Shown here: positions 1 to 9,294 of the stretch, one piece after another | Layout: each line of letters opens with the position of its first letter | How positions within the stretch are numbered: the first letter of the stretch is position 1 | NCBI RefSeq assembly: GCF_014204325.1 | Contig: NZ_JACHKT010000020.1 | Coordinates: 1 to 64,000, forward strand | Direction of reading: 5' to 3' | Origin: Arcicella rosea | Lineage (GTDB): Bacteria > Bacteroidota > Bacteroidia > Cytophagales > Spirosomataceae | DNA length: 64,000 bases | Translations under genes and position numbers: made by a program | Notes under the pieces: generated by a model | What the model was told of the DNA's origin: nothing | Database searches by the model: none | What the model saw: only the letters and a program-made list of their open reading frames with translations

Positions 1-88
1 CACCTCTTCCCATCTCGAACAGAGAAGTTAAGCCCAGTTCCGTTGATGATACTGCAATCATATGCGGGAAAGTAAATAAACCCCAAAA
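1..88 (+). rRNA. rrf: 5S rRNA, 3' part (cut by window start)
   Basis: The window opens inside a 5S rRNA. The stretch CCCATCTCGAACAGAGAAGT followed by TAAGCCC is the conserved loop B/helix III core of bacterial 5S rRNA, and the 3' half follows. The exact 3' end (about 85-88) is estimated. A rho-independent terminator follows within about 15 nt, so this is the end of an rRNA operon whose 16S and 23S genes would lie to the left. Confidence 0.9.
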
Positions 89-100
89 ATATTAAAGACA

Positions 101-134
101 ACGAGCTACCTTATAAGTAGCTCGTTTTGCGTTT
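101..134 (+). terminator. rRNA operon terminator
   Basis: A perfect 9-bp stem (ACGAGCTAC / GTAGCTCGT) with a 7-nt loop is followed by a T-rich tract. It lies directly after the 5S rRNA and most likely ends the rRNA transcript. Confidence 0.85.
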
Positions 135-200
135 TAAGGCAAAAAATAGTTATAGCTATTAAATTTCACTATTATTACTTAGTGAATATTTAAAATATCA

Positions 201-231
201 TTGTGTAAAAGAATTATTTACTATTCCTTTG
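201..231 (+). promoter_or_regulatory. possible promoter of the hybrid kinase gene
   Basis: TTG at 201-203 and TTCCTTTG at 224-231 are 20 nt apart, close to the Bacteroidota consensus TTG-N(17-23)-TAnnTTTG, with the TA replaced by TT. It lies 60 nt before the first possible start codon. The deviation from consensus keeps confidence low. Confidence 0.4.
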
Positions 232-292
232 CATTTTTATAATAAAGAATCAACATTCTACTTTATGTAGATTGAATTAACCAAGTAACCTG

Positions 293-3202
293 ATGGGAAA
301 CTTCTTTTTAGAAATTCATAAGTATAGGTACTTGCTAAAACGAAGTCTTGAAAAGAGACTCATTCTGTCTTATTCTACTGTTGAAAATAAGTATGATAAG
401 TGCAAGATGATGATGTATGGAATTATTCTTTTACAATTTATTGTACCATTTGTTTTATCAGCTAAAGAATATCAAGCCCAAAGAGGAGTTTTAGACTTGG
501 GAAAGCATGATTTTATAAAAGGAAGTACCGATTTACGAGGCCCTTGGGCTTTTTATTGGAACCAGTTACTAAATCCAGATGAAATCACTTTTAAAACTAA
601 GCCTAATTATTATACTGATTTAACTAAAGTTTGGAATATACACGAACAATTAAATATTCCTTATAAAGCTTTTGGAGTGGCTACTTACACTTTAGATGTA
701 ATTATTGATCACAAAAAAAATCCATCCCTCGCTTTCTTTCTCCCTGCTACTTATTGTACTTTCAATTTTTGGGTAAATAACCAACTATTCGCTCTGAATG
801 GAGTCGTTTCCAAAAATATAGATGAGTACAAACCGCAATGGCTACCCATTTTACGAAATTATTACGCAACATCTGATACTTTGAAATTAGTCCTTCAGAT
901 TGCGAATTTTGAGCATTATAAAGGGGGGATTTCACAAATGATTGTTCTGGGTGATGATGAAGTAATGAAAGAACTCAGAGAGAGAGAAATTGCCTCTGAT
1001 TTACTTCTGACTGGAGTATTATTTATGGGTAGTTTGTTTTTCTTTGGACTCTATTTCATGGGACAACGTGAGCGTGAAATACTTTACTTTGCTCTCTTTT
1101 GTTTGTTCTTTATTTATCGGATTATTGGTGTTGACAAGCAATATTATTTACATCATCTTTTCCCCAATTTGAATTGGTACTTCACGATTTATGTTGAATA
1201 CTTCGCCATATTTTTCTGCATTTTTATTTTCACCTTGTTTTTAAAAGACTTATATCCAGACGAAACTAAAGATTGGTTTATCAAGTTTGTTAGCATTTCA
1301 AGTCTGTTTTATATTGGACTTTTGGTATTTACTCCAATTTATTTTTTCACACTTGCTTCGCAGTTATTTTTAATCGTGGTTTTACTTTTTATTGGTTATA
1401 GTTTTTATGTGGCAATTCGTGCTTTGATTAATAAAAGGGTTGGATCTAAATATGCTTTTTTGAGTTTTGTGTCGCTCGGACTTGCGATAGGTTTAACCAT
1501 TCTCAGTTATTTAAAAGTAGTTGATACATCGCCTTTCTACTTCATTTTTGGTTTTCTTGGTTTTATTTTCTTTCAAAACCTTATTTTGTCATATCGGTTT
1601 GCGTACTCTTTGCGAAAAGCGAAAGAGCAAGCAGAACAGGGAGGAAGAGCAAAATCTGAATTTTTGGCGAATATGAGCCATGAAATTAGAACTCCATTGA
1701 ATGGAGTAATAGGTTTCGTGGATTTATTGATGAAAACTAAATTAGACAATACTCAAAAACAGTATATGTCAACCGTGTATCAGTCGGCAAATTCACTTTT
1801 AGATATTATTAATGATATTCTGGATTTTTCTAAAATTGAAGCTGGAAAGCTTGAGCTTTCGATAGAACAGTACGATTTATACAAGCTTGGTGAACAAGTA
1901 ATGGATATTATTACTTATCAAGCGAACGAAAAAGGACTTGAAATTTTATTGAATATCCAGCCAGATATTCCCCGTTTTATTTGGGTTGATTCGGTTCGAT
2001 TGAGACAAGTATTGGTAAATCTTTTAGGAAATGCTGTAAAATTTACCAAAACAGGAGAAATAGAATTGAAAATATCAATTTTGAACCCAGAACTTGAAAA
2101 TGGGATGAAATTCAGATTCCAAGTAAGAGATACTGGCGTTGGTATAGATGCTAAAAATCAGCAAAAAATATTTACTGCTTTTTCACAAGAAGATGCTTCA
2201 ACCACCAGAAAATTCGGAGGCACTGGTTTAGGGCTCACAATTTCAAATAAGCTTTTGGGGCTGATGGGAAGCCAATTGCAAGTAGAAAGTGAAATAGGTG
2301 TTGGAAGTACTTTTTTCTTTGATATTTCATTGAAAACAATGGAAGGAGAAGCCATTGAATGGAATAATGATTTAGAAAAAGTTGAAAATATTTTAATCGT
2401 TGATGATAATGCTAATAACCAAGTGATTTTAAGAGAAATGTTAGCATTAAAGAGTATTTCGTCTGACCAAGTAAGTAGCGGAAAAGAAGCGGTGAATTTA
2501 CTTCGTTCAGGAAATCGATATGATGCTATTTTGTTAGATTACAAAATGCCTGAGCTCGATGGTATTGAAACTGCGAGAATTATAAGAGAAGAACTTAATA
2601 TTTCCACAGATAATCAGCCAATAATGCTTTTATATAGTTCTTCAGATGATTATGAAATTACGAAAGCTTGTGAAGAATTGGGCATTAAACAGCGGTTGGT
2701 AAAACCAATAAAAATTCAACAATTATATGTTGCCTTGCATGAATTGATTAATAAAGTAGAACCAGTAGAAAATACTTTAATAGAGGATAAATCTACTGTT
2801 TCAAGTGAAGTGCATAAATTAGGAAACATTAAAATACTTATTGCCGAAGATAATCCTATCAATATGTTACTGGCGAGAACAATTTTTAGTAGGCTATTTC
2901 CTAATGCTAAAGTAGTTGAAGCCGTTAATGGAAAAATTGCAATTGAGTTATTTAAGGAACACCAGCCTGATATTATTTTTATGGATGTTCAGATGCCTGA
3001 AATTGGTGGTTATGAAGCAACCAAAATTATTAGGACACTTGAAAAAGGAGAAAAGAGAATACCAATTATAGCACTTACTGCGGGAACTATTTTAGGAGAG
3101 AAAGAAAGATGTATTGAAGCAGGCATGGACGACTATGTTACTAAGCCAGTTTTAAAAGCTACTATCGAAAAAACAGTATATAAATGGCTTGTTCAAGATT
3201 AG
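293..3202 (+). CDS. 7TMR-DISM hybrid sensor histidine kinase with two receiver domains
   Basis: This is a membrane hybrid two-component kinase. An N-terminal hydrophobic signal segment (about residues 39-57) leads to an extracytoplasmic 7TMR-DISM sensor (60-225), then seven membrane helices (235-440). HisKA follows with H463 in [10 protein letters not shown], then HATPase_c with the N box near 575-585, DTGVG near 613 and GGTGLGL near 642. Two receiver domains end the protein: the first with D704/D705 and phospho-acceptor D749, the second with E852/D853, D898 and K951. No output domain is present, so signal must pass through an external Hpt protein or partner regulator. The Met triplet at 407-415 (residues 39-41) starts a normal signal peptide and may be the true start; the first 38 residues are polar and look like an over-extension. 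No response-regulator gene is adjacent, so partner and ligand are unknown. Confidence 0.9.
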   Translation: MGNFFLEIHKYRYLLKRSLEKRLILSYSTVENKYDKCKMMMYGIILLQFIVPFVLSAKEYQAQRGVLDLGKHDFIKGSTDLRGPWAFYWNQLLNPDEITFKTKPNYYTDLTKVWNIHEQLNIPYKAFGVATYTLDVIIDHKKNPSLAFFLPATYCTFNFWVNNQLFALNGVVSKNIDEYKPQWLPILRNYYATSDTLKLVLQIANFEHYKGGISQMIVLGDDEVMKELREREIASDLLLTGVLFMGSLFFFGLYFMGQREREILYFALFCLFFIYRIIGVDKQYYLHHLFPNLNWYFTIYVEYFAIFFCIFIFTLFLKDLYPDETKDWFIKFVSISSLFYIGLLVFTPIYFFTLASQLFLIVVLLFIGYSFYVAIRALINKRVGSKYAFLSFVSLGLAIGLTILSYLKVVDTSPFYFIFGFLGFIFFQNLILSYRFAYSLRKAKEQAEQGGRAKSEFLANMSHEIRTPLNGVIGFVDLLMKTKLDNTQKQYMSTVYQSANSLLDIINDILDFSKIEAGKLELSIEQYDLYKLGEQVMDIITYQANEKGLEILLNIQPDIPRFIWVDSVRLRQVLVNLLGNAVKFTKTGEIELKISILNPELENGMKFRFQVRDTGVGIDAKNQQKIFTAFSQEDASTTRKFGGTGLGLTISNKLLGLMGSQLQVESEIGVGSTFFFDISLKTMEGEAIEWNNDLEKVENILIVDDNANNQVILREMLALKSISSDQVSSGKEAVNLLRSGNRYDAILLDYKMPELDGIETARIIREELNISTDNQPIMLLYSSSDDYEITKACEELGIKQRLVKPIKIQQLYVALHELINKVEPVENTLIEDKSTVSSEVHKLGNIKILIAEDNPINMLLARTIFSRLFPNAKVVEAVNGKIAIELFKEHQPDIIFMDVQMPEIGGYEATKIIRTLEKGEKRIPIIALTAGTILGEKERCIEAGMDDYVTKPVLKATIEKTVYKWLVQD

Positions 3203-3231
3203 AAAGGTTCTAAATCATTGTGTTCACATTG

Positions 3232-3262
3232 TTGGAATAAAAGTTATATTTCCATAATTTTG
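3232..3262 (+). promoter_or_regulatory. promoter of FecA-like receptor gene
   Basis: TTG at 3232-3234, a 20-nt spacer, and TAATTTTG at 3255-3262 match the Bacteroidota -33/-7 consensus. The start codon follows 23 nt later. Confidence 0.6.
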
Positions 3263-3285
3263 GAAAAAATAACAATTTTATCAAT

Positions 3286-5463
3286 ATGAAACCCTTTTTT
3301 CTTCCCCTTTTACTCATAGCTACTTTTACATTTGGTCAAAAAACATCCGTTGATTATAGCAAAGTTAAAGAACTTGATGAAGTAGAAGTTAAAGCCTTTA
3401 GAAAAGATGGAAATAATTTAGGCGATGTTCATAACAGCTATATTTTTTCTGGGAAAAAATATGAAGTAATTGCTGTCAGTAATCTTAATGCGAATATTTC
3501 AGAAAAAACAGGCAGACAAATTTTTGCAAAATTAGCTGGTGCTTTTGTGTATGATATGGATGGCTCTGGAAATCAAATGAATATTTCTACTCGTGGACTC
3601 GACCCGCACCGTAGTTGGGAATATAATGTTCGCCAAAGTGGAATTATGACGAATAGTGATATTTATGGCTATCCAGCCAGTCATTATAGTCCGCCGATGG
3701 AATCTATTCAAAAAATTGAATTGGTGCGTGGTACTGCTTCTTTACAATATGGTGCACAGTTTGGAGGAATGATAAATTATATCACAAAACAGGCAGACTC
3801 TACCCAAAAAATATCTTTTGAAAGTATTAGTTCTATGGGTTCTTATGGACTTTTTAGTACTTATAATGCCATTGGTGGAAAGATTGGAAAGTTGAAATAT
3901 TATGGTTACTTCCAGAAAAGAATTTCGGATGGTTATCGAAAAAATGCTAACTCAGATGCTGAAGCTCAGTTTTTAACCTTAGAATATGAATTTTCTTATA
4001 AATTAAAAGCGAAGGCTGAAATCGGAAGAAGTACTTACGTTTTCCAAATCCCTGGACCATTGACAGACGAAATGTTTAATCAAAATCCAAGACAATCAAC
4101 CAGAAGTAGAAATTATTTTAGTCCTGATATTATTGTTCCTTCGCTTTCTTTCGATTGGAAAATTAATGAAAACACACAGTTAAATTGGATAAACTCTGCC
4201 GTTTTAGGGACAAGAAGTAGTGTGCAAATTGTAGCTTTAGCAACTGTACCAGACGTGATTGACCCAGCGACAGACCAATACAAAAACCGTCAAGTAGATA
4301 TTGATAATTTTTATAGTTACTCTTCTGAATTACGTTTGACGAAGTATTATTCTATCGGAAATTTTAAAAATACTTTAGTTGGTGGACTTCGATACATCAA
4401 TAATGATTTGCATCGCCAACAATTGGGAAAAGGAACAACAGGTACAGATTATGATTTAACTTTAGTTGACCCCGTTTGGGGAAGAGATTTACATTATAAA
4501 ACACAAAATGTAGCTGTTTTTGTAGAAAATATCTTTTACGTTTCGCCACGATTTAATATTTCGCCAGCCTTCCGTATAGAAAGTGGCGTTACTAAAATGT
4601 CGGGATATATTAGATATTTAGCTTCAGAAAAAGTACCAAATGAAATAAAACATTCTTTCCCACTTTTTGGTGTGAATACTCAATATAAGTTAAATAATCA
4701 CCTTAAAATTTATGGAGGTTGGTCACAGGCATATCGACCAGTGATTTTCTCGGACATTATTCCGCCAACGGCTTTGGATGTTACTGACCAAAATCTTAAA
4801 GATGCTTCTGGACATAATATTGAAATCGGTATCAGAGGAAACCATCATCAAAAAATAAATTTTGATATTACTTATTTCCAGATTCAATACAATAACCGTA
4901 TCGGAAGTTTAATTTTGCCTGATGCCAACGGAAATAATTTTGTGTATAAAACTAACGTGGGCAGTAGTTTGACAAAAGGGTTGGAAGTATCGATAGAAGC
5001 AAAGCCTCTTCAAACAAAAAATAGCGAAATCTCTGTTTTTACAGCAACATCCTATTTTGATGCTTTCTATGAGAAAGGTTCAGTTGTTTTGAATGGAGAA
5101 AATAAAAGTATTATAGGCAATCGTTTAGAAACAGTACCGAAGTGGATTAGTAGAAATGGATTAACGTTTGCACATAAAACATTGAGTGCTACTTTGCAGT
5201 ATAGTTATGTGGCAGATAGTTACTCAGATGCTTTGAATACTGAAAAGCCAAGTGTGGATGGTGCAAAAGGTTTGGTGCCAGCATACAGTATTTTTGATTT
5301 TAATGCTTCCTTGAAAATTGCTCAGAACTATACTCTTAAATTAGGCGTGAATAATTTTACTAATACTCAATACTTTACCAAACGCCCGACAGGTTATCCT
5401 GGAGTGGGAGTTTGGAGTTCGGATGGAAGAAGTATTGTAGTTACTTTGCAGTTTAAGATTTAA
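3286..5463 (+). CDS. TonB-dependent outer-membrane receptor, FecA-like
   Basis: A 725-residue outer-membrane receptor for import of a ligand, probably a ferric chelate, driven by TonB. The signal peptide covers residues 1-17 and ends ...FTFG. A short region with LDEVEVKAF (about 30-38) is the likely TonB-contact segment. The plug (about 60-170) holds NVRQSGIMTNSDIYGYP and the conserved motif RGTASLQYGAQFGGMINY, both characteristic of the ferric-citrate receptor FecA branch. The rest is a 22-strand barrel ending TLQFKI. It lacks the N-terminal signalling domain of E. coli FecA and the carboxypeptidase-like domain of SusC proteins. It has its own promoter and stands alone, with no sigma/anti-sigma genes or periplasmic transporter nearby. 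Ferric citrate is an inference; another siderophore or metal is possible. Confidence 0.88.
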   Translation: MKPFFLPLLLIATFTFGQKTSVDYSKVKELDEVEVKAFRKDGNNLGDVHNSYIFSGKKYEVIAVSNLNANISEKTGRQIFAKLAGAFVYDMDGSGNQMNISTRGLDPHRSWEYNVRQSGIMTNSDIYGYPASHYSPPMESIQKIELVRGTASLQYGAQFGGMINYITKQADSTQKISFESISSMGSYGLFSTYNAIGGKIGKLKYYGYFQKRISDGYRKNANSDAEAQFLTLEYEFSYKLKAKAEIGRSTYVFQIPGPLTDEMFNQNPRQSTRSRNYFSPDIIVPSLSFDWKINENTQLNWINSAVLGTRSSVQIVALATVPDVIDPATDQYKNRQVDIDNFYSYSSELRLTKYYSIGNFKNTLVGGLRYINNDLHRQQLGKGTTGTDYDLTLVDPVWGRDLHYKTQNVAVFVENIFYVSPRFNISPAFRIESGVTKMSGYIRYLASEKVPNEIKHSFPLFGVNTQYKLNNHLKIYGGWSQAYRPVIFSDIIPPTALDVTDQNLKDASGHNIEIGIRGNHHQKINFDITYFQIQYNNRIGSLILPDANGNNFVYKTNVGSSLTKGLEVSIEAKPLQTKNSEISVFTATSYFDAFYEKGSVVLNGENKSIIGNRLETVPKWISRNGLTFAHKTLSATLQYSYVADSYSDALNTEKPSVDGAKGLVPAYSIFDFNASLKIAQNYTLKLGVNNFTNTQYFTKRPTGYPGVGVWSSDGRSIVVTLQFKI

Positions 5464-5467
5464 GAAG

Positions 5468-5522
5468 GTAGAACGAGTTTCCAACTCGTTGTTTATTTAA
5501 ACGAGTTGGAAACTCGTTCTAC
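5468..5522. repeat. REPIN-like element 1 (also a likely bidirectional terminator)
   Basis: A perfect 23-bp inverted repeat (5468-5490 against 5500-5522) has a 9-nt spacer. Each arm is itself a hairpin: GTAG foot, 8-bp stem AACGAGTT/AACTCGTT, 3-nt loop TCC. Two inverted REP hairpins, each with a GTAG foot, form the architecture of REPINs mobilised by RAYT (TnpA_REP) transposases. It fills the gap between two convergent genes and almost touches both stop codons, so it may also end both transcripts. No RAYT gene is in the window. Confidence 0.75.
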
Positions 5523-6593
5523 TTATCTGAATTTTCCACGTTCATATTGTACGGGCCATTGCACATCTTTTTGTCCTAATTCGGCAGCGGCTCTCAATGG
5601 GAAATATGGGTCACGAAGTAATTCTCTTGCTAAAAAGATTAAATCGGCTTGACCTGTTACGAGAATTGATTCTATCTGTGTTGAAGTCGTTAATAATCCC
5701 ACAGCACCTGTTAAAATACCAGTTTCTTTTTTGATATTTTGGGCATAAGATACTTGATAAGCAGGAGCAACAGGGATTTTTGCATAATGAATATTTCCAC
5801 CTGTTGAAGTATCAATCAAATCAACGCCAATACTTTTTAGAATATGAGCTAATTTGATAGAATCATCTTCATTCCAACCGCCTTCTGCCCATTCTGTAGC
5901 TGAAATTCTAACAAATAAAGGAAGCGTTTCTGGCCAAACAGTTTTTACTTCTTCGATAATTTCTAATAAAAAGCGAATTCTGTTTTCAAAAGAGCCACCG
6001 TATTCATCTGTACGTAGATTACTTAATGGCGATAAAAACTGATGAATCAAGTAACCATGAGCTGCATGAATTTCAACAACAGAAAAACCTGCTTTCAAAC
6101 TTCTTTCCGCTGCAAGTTTAAAATCATTTACAATTGTTTTAATCTCGACTTTTGTTAATGCTTTGGGTAATCCGTAGGTATCATTAAAAGGTATTTCGCT
6201 TGGTCCAACTACTTGCCAACCACCATCGACTTCACTTACCAATTTGCCCCCCTTCCATTGTGAAGAAACACTGGCTTTTCTGCCTGCGTGGGCTAATTGA
6301 ATTCCAGCTTCTGCTCCGTTGGCTTTGATGAAAGCTGTAATTTTTTGTAAACCTTCGATGTGTTCATCTTTCCAAATTCCTAAATCGTCGGGTGAAATCC
6401 TACCTTCTGGCGAAACTGCTGCGGCTTCTGTAATGACTAAGCCAGCACCGCCTACGGCTCTACTGCCTAAGTGTACAAAATGCCAATCGTTCGCAAAGCC
6501 ATCAAAAGAAGAGTATTGACACATCGGAGAAACAACAATGCGATTTTTTAAAACAATGTCTTTGATTTTTATAGGACTAAATAATAGTGACAT
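5523..6593 (-). CDS. namA: NADH:flavin oxidoreductase, Old Yellow Enzyme family (YqjM/NamA-like)
   Basis: A 356-residue FMN-dependent ene-reductase that reduces activated C=C bonds with NAD(P)H in the cytoplasm. It has the YqjM signature VVSPMCQYSS with the redox-tuning Cys25 and Tyr27, the flavin loop QLAHAGRKAS (99-108), the EIHAAHGYLIHQFLSP segment with the substrate-binding histidines, and a C-terminal LARELLRDP phosphate-binding stretch. Length and motif order are those of the thermophilic-like OYE class. It is divergent from the SDR gene at 6898 and may share a redox role with it. The physiological substrate cannot be read from the sequence. The start ATG at 6593 begins directly before the conserved barrel, so no earlier start is needed. 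Confidence 0.92.
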   Translation of the reverse strand: MSLLFSPIKIKDIVLKNRIVVSPMCQYSSFDGFANDWHFVHLGSRAVGGAGLVITEAAAVSPEGRISPDDLGIWKDEHIEGLQKITAFIKANGAEAGIQLAHAGRKASVSSQWKGGKLVSEVDGGWQVVGPSEIPFNDTYGLPKALTKVEIKTIVNDFKLAAERSLKAGFSVVEIHAAHGYLIHQFLSPLSNLRTDEYGGSFENRIRFLLEIIEEVKTVWPETLPLFVRISATEWAEGGWNEDDSIKLAHILKSIGVDLIDTSTGGNIHYAKIPVAPAYQVSYAQNIKKETGILTGAVGLLTTSTQIESILVTGQADLIFLARELLRDPYFPLRAAAELGQKDVQWPVQYERGKFR

Positions 6594-6897
6594 ATTAAGA
6601 GTTGTGAATTGTGAGTGATGAATCTAACATTACTTTAATGGATAAAAAAACGTCGTTTATTTTATACAGATGATACTTAGTAATGGAACGATTTTGTGAT
6701 TTTAGAATAGATACGTTATCTATTTTCTTTCTGAGAAATATCCATTTTTAAATTATAATGTATAATTATTCAGCATAGTTCAATTTTGAACGTTAGTATA
6801 TTTGATAAGTAAAATCAAATCGGAGTGATAAAATTCAGTTTTTTTGCTTATACTTATTTTAAATATTCTATCAATTAACTAAACTTACCAAAAACAC
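6594..6897. other. divergent intergenic region
   Basis: This 304-nt AT-rich gap separates two divergent genes and must hold the promoters of both. I see no clear TAnnTTTG element, inverted repeat, RNA gene or small ORF. Confidence 0.6.
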
Positions 6898-7668
6898 ATG
6901 GGACGATTTTCAGGAAAAGTGGCTTTAATAACAGGAAGTAGCAAAGGTATTGGTCGTGCAATTGCCGTTCGGTTTGCTCAAGAAGGTGCAAACGTAATTA
7001 TTAATAGTAGAAATAATGATGAACACGTAGCTGAAACAATCAGACAAGTAGAGGAAACAGGAGCGAAGGTTCATTTTATTAAAAGTGATATTTCAAAAGT
7101 GGAAGTTGTGTATGCAATGGTCAAAGAAAGTGTAGAAGTATTTGGTAAATTAGATATTCTGGTGAATAATGCTGGCGTTGAAATTAATGCACCTTTCTGG
7201 GAAGTGACAGAAAAGGATTATGATACAGTAATGAATATTAATTTGAAAGGAATGTTTTTCTTGACACAGGCTTTTGTACGCTACATGATGGAAAATAATG
7301 TTGTTGGCGTAATTGTGAATAACAGTTCTGTACATGAAGAATTACCTTTCCCGAATTTTACGGCTTATTGTGCAAGTAAAGGTGCGATGCAAATGGTGAT
7401 GCGAAATTTAGCAGTTGAATTAGGTCCTTTGAATATCAGAATCAACAATGTGGCACCAGGGGCAATCAAAACGCCAATTAATGCTGATTTATTAAGTAAA
7501 CCCGAATTGTTAGGAACGCTTCAAAACAATATTTCACTTCGTAGATTAGGAGAGCCAGAAGATGTAGCGGGCGTTGTGGCTTTTTTAGCATCTGATGATG
7601 CAAAATATGTAACGGGTTCTACTTATTATGTAGATGGGGGCTTGACTTTTCATTATACTGAGCAATAA
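6898..7668 (+). CDS. SDR-family oxidoreductase (glucose 1-dehydrogenase-like)
   Basis: A classical short-chain dehydrogenase of 256 residues. The Rossmann motif TGSSKGIG (12-19), NNAG (90-93), catalytic Ser143/144, and Tyr157-x3-Lys161 (YCASK) are all present. The C-terminal YVDGGLTF is typical of the FabG/glucose-1-dehydrogenase branch. Cofactor preference is uncertain: residue 37 follows the second strand as NSRNN, with an Arg at 38 that suggests NADP. The nearest annotated relatives are glucose 1-dehydrogenases, but SDR substrate cannot be assigned by motif. It is divergent from namA and ends at a strong terminator. Confidence 0.9.
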   Translation: MGRFSGKVALITGSSKGIGRAIAVRFAQEGANVIINSRNNDEHVAETIRQVEETGAKVHFIKSDISKVEVVYAMVKESVEVFGKLDILVNNAGVEINAPFWEVTEKDYDTVMNINLKGMFFLTQAFVRYMMENNVVGVIVNNSSVHEELPFPNFTAYCASKGAMQMVMRNLAVELGPLNIRINNVAPGAIKTPINADLLSKPELLGTLQNNISLRRLGEPEDVAGVVAFLASDDAKYVTGSTYYVDGGLTFHYTEQ

Positions 7669-7671
7669 AGA

Positions 7672-7716
7672 TTTGACAATTCATAAAAACGTTATGAATT
7701 GTCAAATAAAAAAAAC
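7672..7716. terminator. bidirectional terminator
   Basis: A perfect 14-bp stem (TTTGACAATTCATA, 7672-7685, with 7693-7706), a 7-nt loop and an A/T-rich tail lie between the convergent SDR and tag genes. It can serve both. Confidence 0.8.
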
Positions 7717-8268
7717 TCAAACCGTTTGTAACCACATCGGCTGAGTTTTCAATATTTCTTGATGAATAATGCAGTTCTCATCATGAGCACCCAATAAATA
7801 GCCAGTACTCATCAAAAATTCATTTACAATTTCTCCACCAGTAAATTTGAATGTCTTCTTAAATAATTTTACCCACTCTTCCTTGGTTTTAGGATGATGA
7901 ACATTCAGCCACTGTTTGAAAGAACCATATTCTTTTTGAAGTACCAAAATTGTTTTGGCGTTTTCTATGGCTGCATTTACTTTTAAACGATTACGAATAA
8001 TTCCTGCATCTGCCAAAAGTCTTTCTCTATCGGCTTCGGTATAAGCGGCGACAATTTCGATATTGAAATTATCATAAGCTTTTCTGAAAGATACTTCTTT
8101 CTTCAATACAGTTTCCCAACTTAAACCCGCCTGATTGATTTCAAGAACAAGCCTACAAAACAATTCATTATCGTCGTCTATAGGAAAACCATATAGTTTG
8201 TCGTGATAGGCTTTATGCAAATCCCTTCTTTCATCCGACATATATGCTATTGCGGTACAATATGACAT
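7717..8268 (-). CDS. tag: DNA-3-methyladenine glycosylase I
   Basis: This enzyme removes N3-methyladenine from alkylated DNA in base-excision repair. The 183-residue protein matches E. coli Tag in length and order: QAGLSW (46-51), TVLKK, and DAGIIRNRLK (87-96). The zinc-snap ligands are kept: Cys4, His21 in YHDKLYG, His162 and Cys166 (HDENC). Glu43 occupies the place of the base-recognition glutamate. It stands alone on the minus strand, with no ada or alkA beside it. Confidence 0.95.
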   Translation of the reverse strand: MSYCTAIAYMSDERRDLHKAYHDKLYGFPIDDDNELFCRLVLEINQAGLSWETVLKKEVSFRKAYDNFNIEIVAAYTEADRERLLADAGIIRNRLKVNAAIENAKTILVLQKEYGSFKQWLNVHHPKTKEEWVKLFKKTFKFTGGEIVNEFLMSTGYLLGAHDENCIIHQEILKTQPMWLQTV

Positions 8269-8575
8269 GGTAGTTTTTTAGTGATTATTTTGAATGATTA
8301 AATATTAAGTGATAATAAAAAAAGGGTTTTTTATAAAATGCCCCAACATTGTACTTTTCAAAAAAAGATAAATGCTTATTATTCAATTTTGAAACAATCT
8401 GAAAGTATTTTTCAAATAGAATAAAACCATTTTTAATTCAATCAAAAATAAAGACAATTCGGTAATTTCATCTCTCTCAAATTTCGTCATATAGTTTTAA
8501 TTTTTTTCATCTGTTTATGTTTCTAATAAAAATTGGATAATTTTAGCTTATTATTGAAGTGTTTATAAGGTATTT
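8269..8575. other. divergent intergenic region upstream of tag and the ECF sigma gene
   Basis: This 307-nt AT-rich gap must carry promoters for tag (minus) and the sigma gene (plus). I see no consensus TAnnTTTG, hairpin or RNA gene in it. Confidence 0.6.
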
Positions 8576-9205
8576 ATGATTAAAGTAGATAGAATTCCAA
8601 GTGATGAAGCTGAATTAGCTCAATTGTGGATCCGTTTTAGAAGTGGAGACGGAGATGCCTTTGATAGCATTGCTGCTTTACGTTACCGAGAATTATACAA
8701 CTATGCTACTCGTTTTACGAAAGATACTGAATTAGTCAAAGATTGTATCCAAGACCTTTTTCTTGAATTATGGTCTAGAAGAGAAAATCTGGTAGAAAAT
8801 CCCTATGTTACTGTTTATTTGATAAAATCACTTCGTAATAATTTACTCAGAAAGTTGAAAATCCAAAAACGCTTAGGCAATTCTGTTGATATACAGGATG
8901 ATACCTATGCTTTTACTGATGGATTAACCGTTGAAAGTGAATGGATTGCGGAAGAGTTTTTACACGAAAGTGAGCAAACCATCCGTCAGGCAATTGCCCA
9001 ACTGCCTAAACGCCAACAAGAAGTAATATTTTTGAAATATTATGAAGGCTTATCTAATGAAGAAATCGCTTCAATTATGGATATTGAAAAGCAAACTGTT
9101 GCCAATTTCCTTTATCGTTCTTTAACTCAATTAAAGAAACATTTCCCTTCCATCATCAAATTGCTTCCAATGCCTTTTTTTAAATTACTCTGTCAGTTAC
9201 AATAA
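8576..9205 (+). CDS. ECF RNA polymerase sigma factor (FecI-like, Bacteroidota type)
   Basis: A 209-residue extracytoplasmic-function sigma factor. Region 2 spans about 32-98 (RYRELYNYATRF, then DCIQDLFLELW), and region 4 spans about 150-200 with helix-turn-helix YYEGLSNEEIASIMDIEKQT. A FecR-type anti-sigma gene follows 89 nt downstream, then an STN-domain SusC and a SusD. The order sigma-fecR-susC-susD is the standard trans-envelope signalling cassette of Bacteroidota: ligand on SusC leads through FecR to release of this sigma, which probably activates susCD. The target promoter sequence cannot be read here. Confidence 0.92.
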   Translation: MIKVDRIPSDEAELAQLWIRFRSGDGDAFDSIAALRYRELYNYATRFTKDTELVKDCIQDLFLELWSRRENLVENPYVTVYLIKSLRNNLLRKLKIQKRLGNSVDIQDDTYAFTDGLTVESEWIAEEFLHESEQTIRQAIAQLPKRQQEVIFLKYYEGLSNEEIASIMDIEKQTVANFLYRSLTQLKKHFPSIIKLLPMPFFKLLCQLQ

Positions 9206-9294
9206 TTTTTTAAAAATAATTCATAGAAAAGGAGTATGAACAAATCATATCGTACTGTTTCAGTATATAAGGATTGTAAAATGCAATTTTATCT

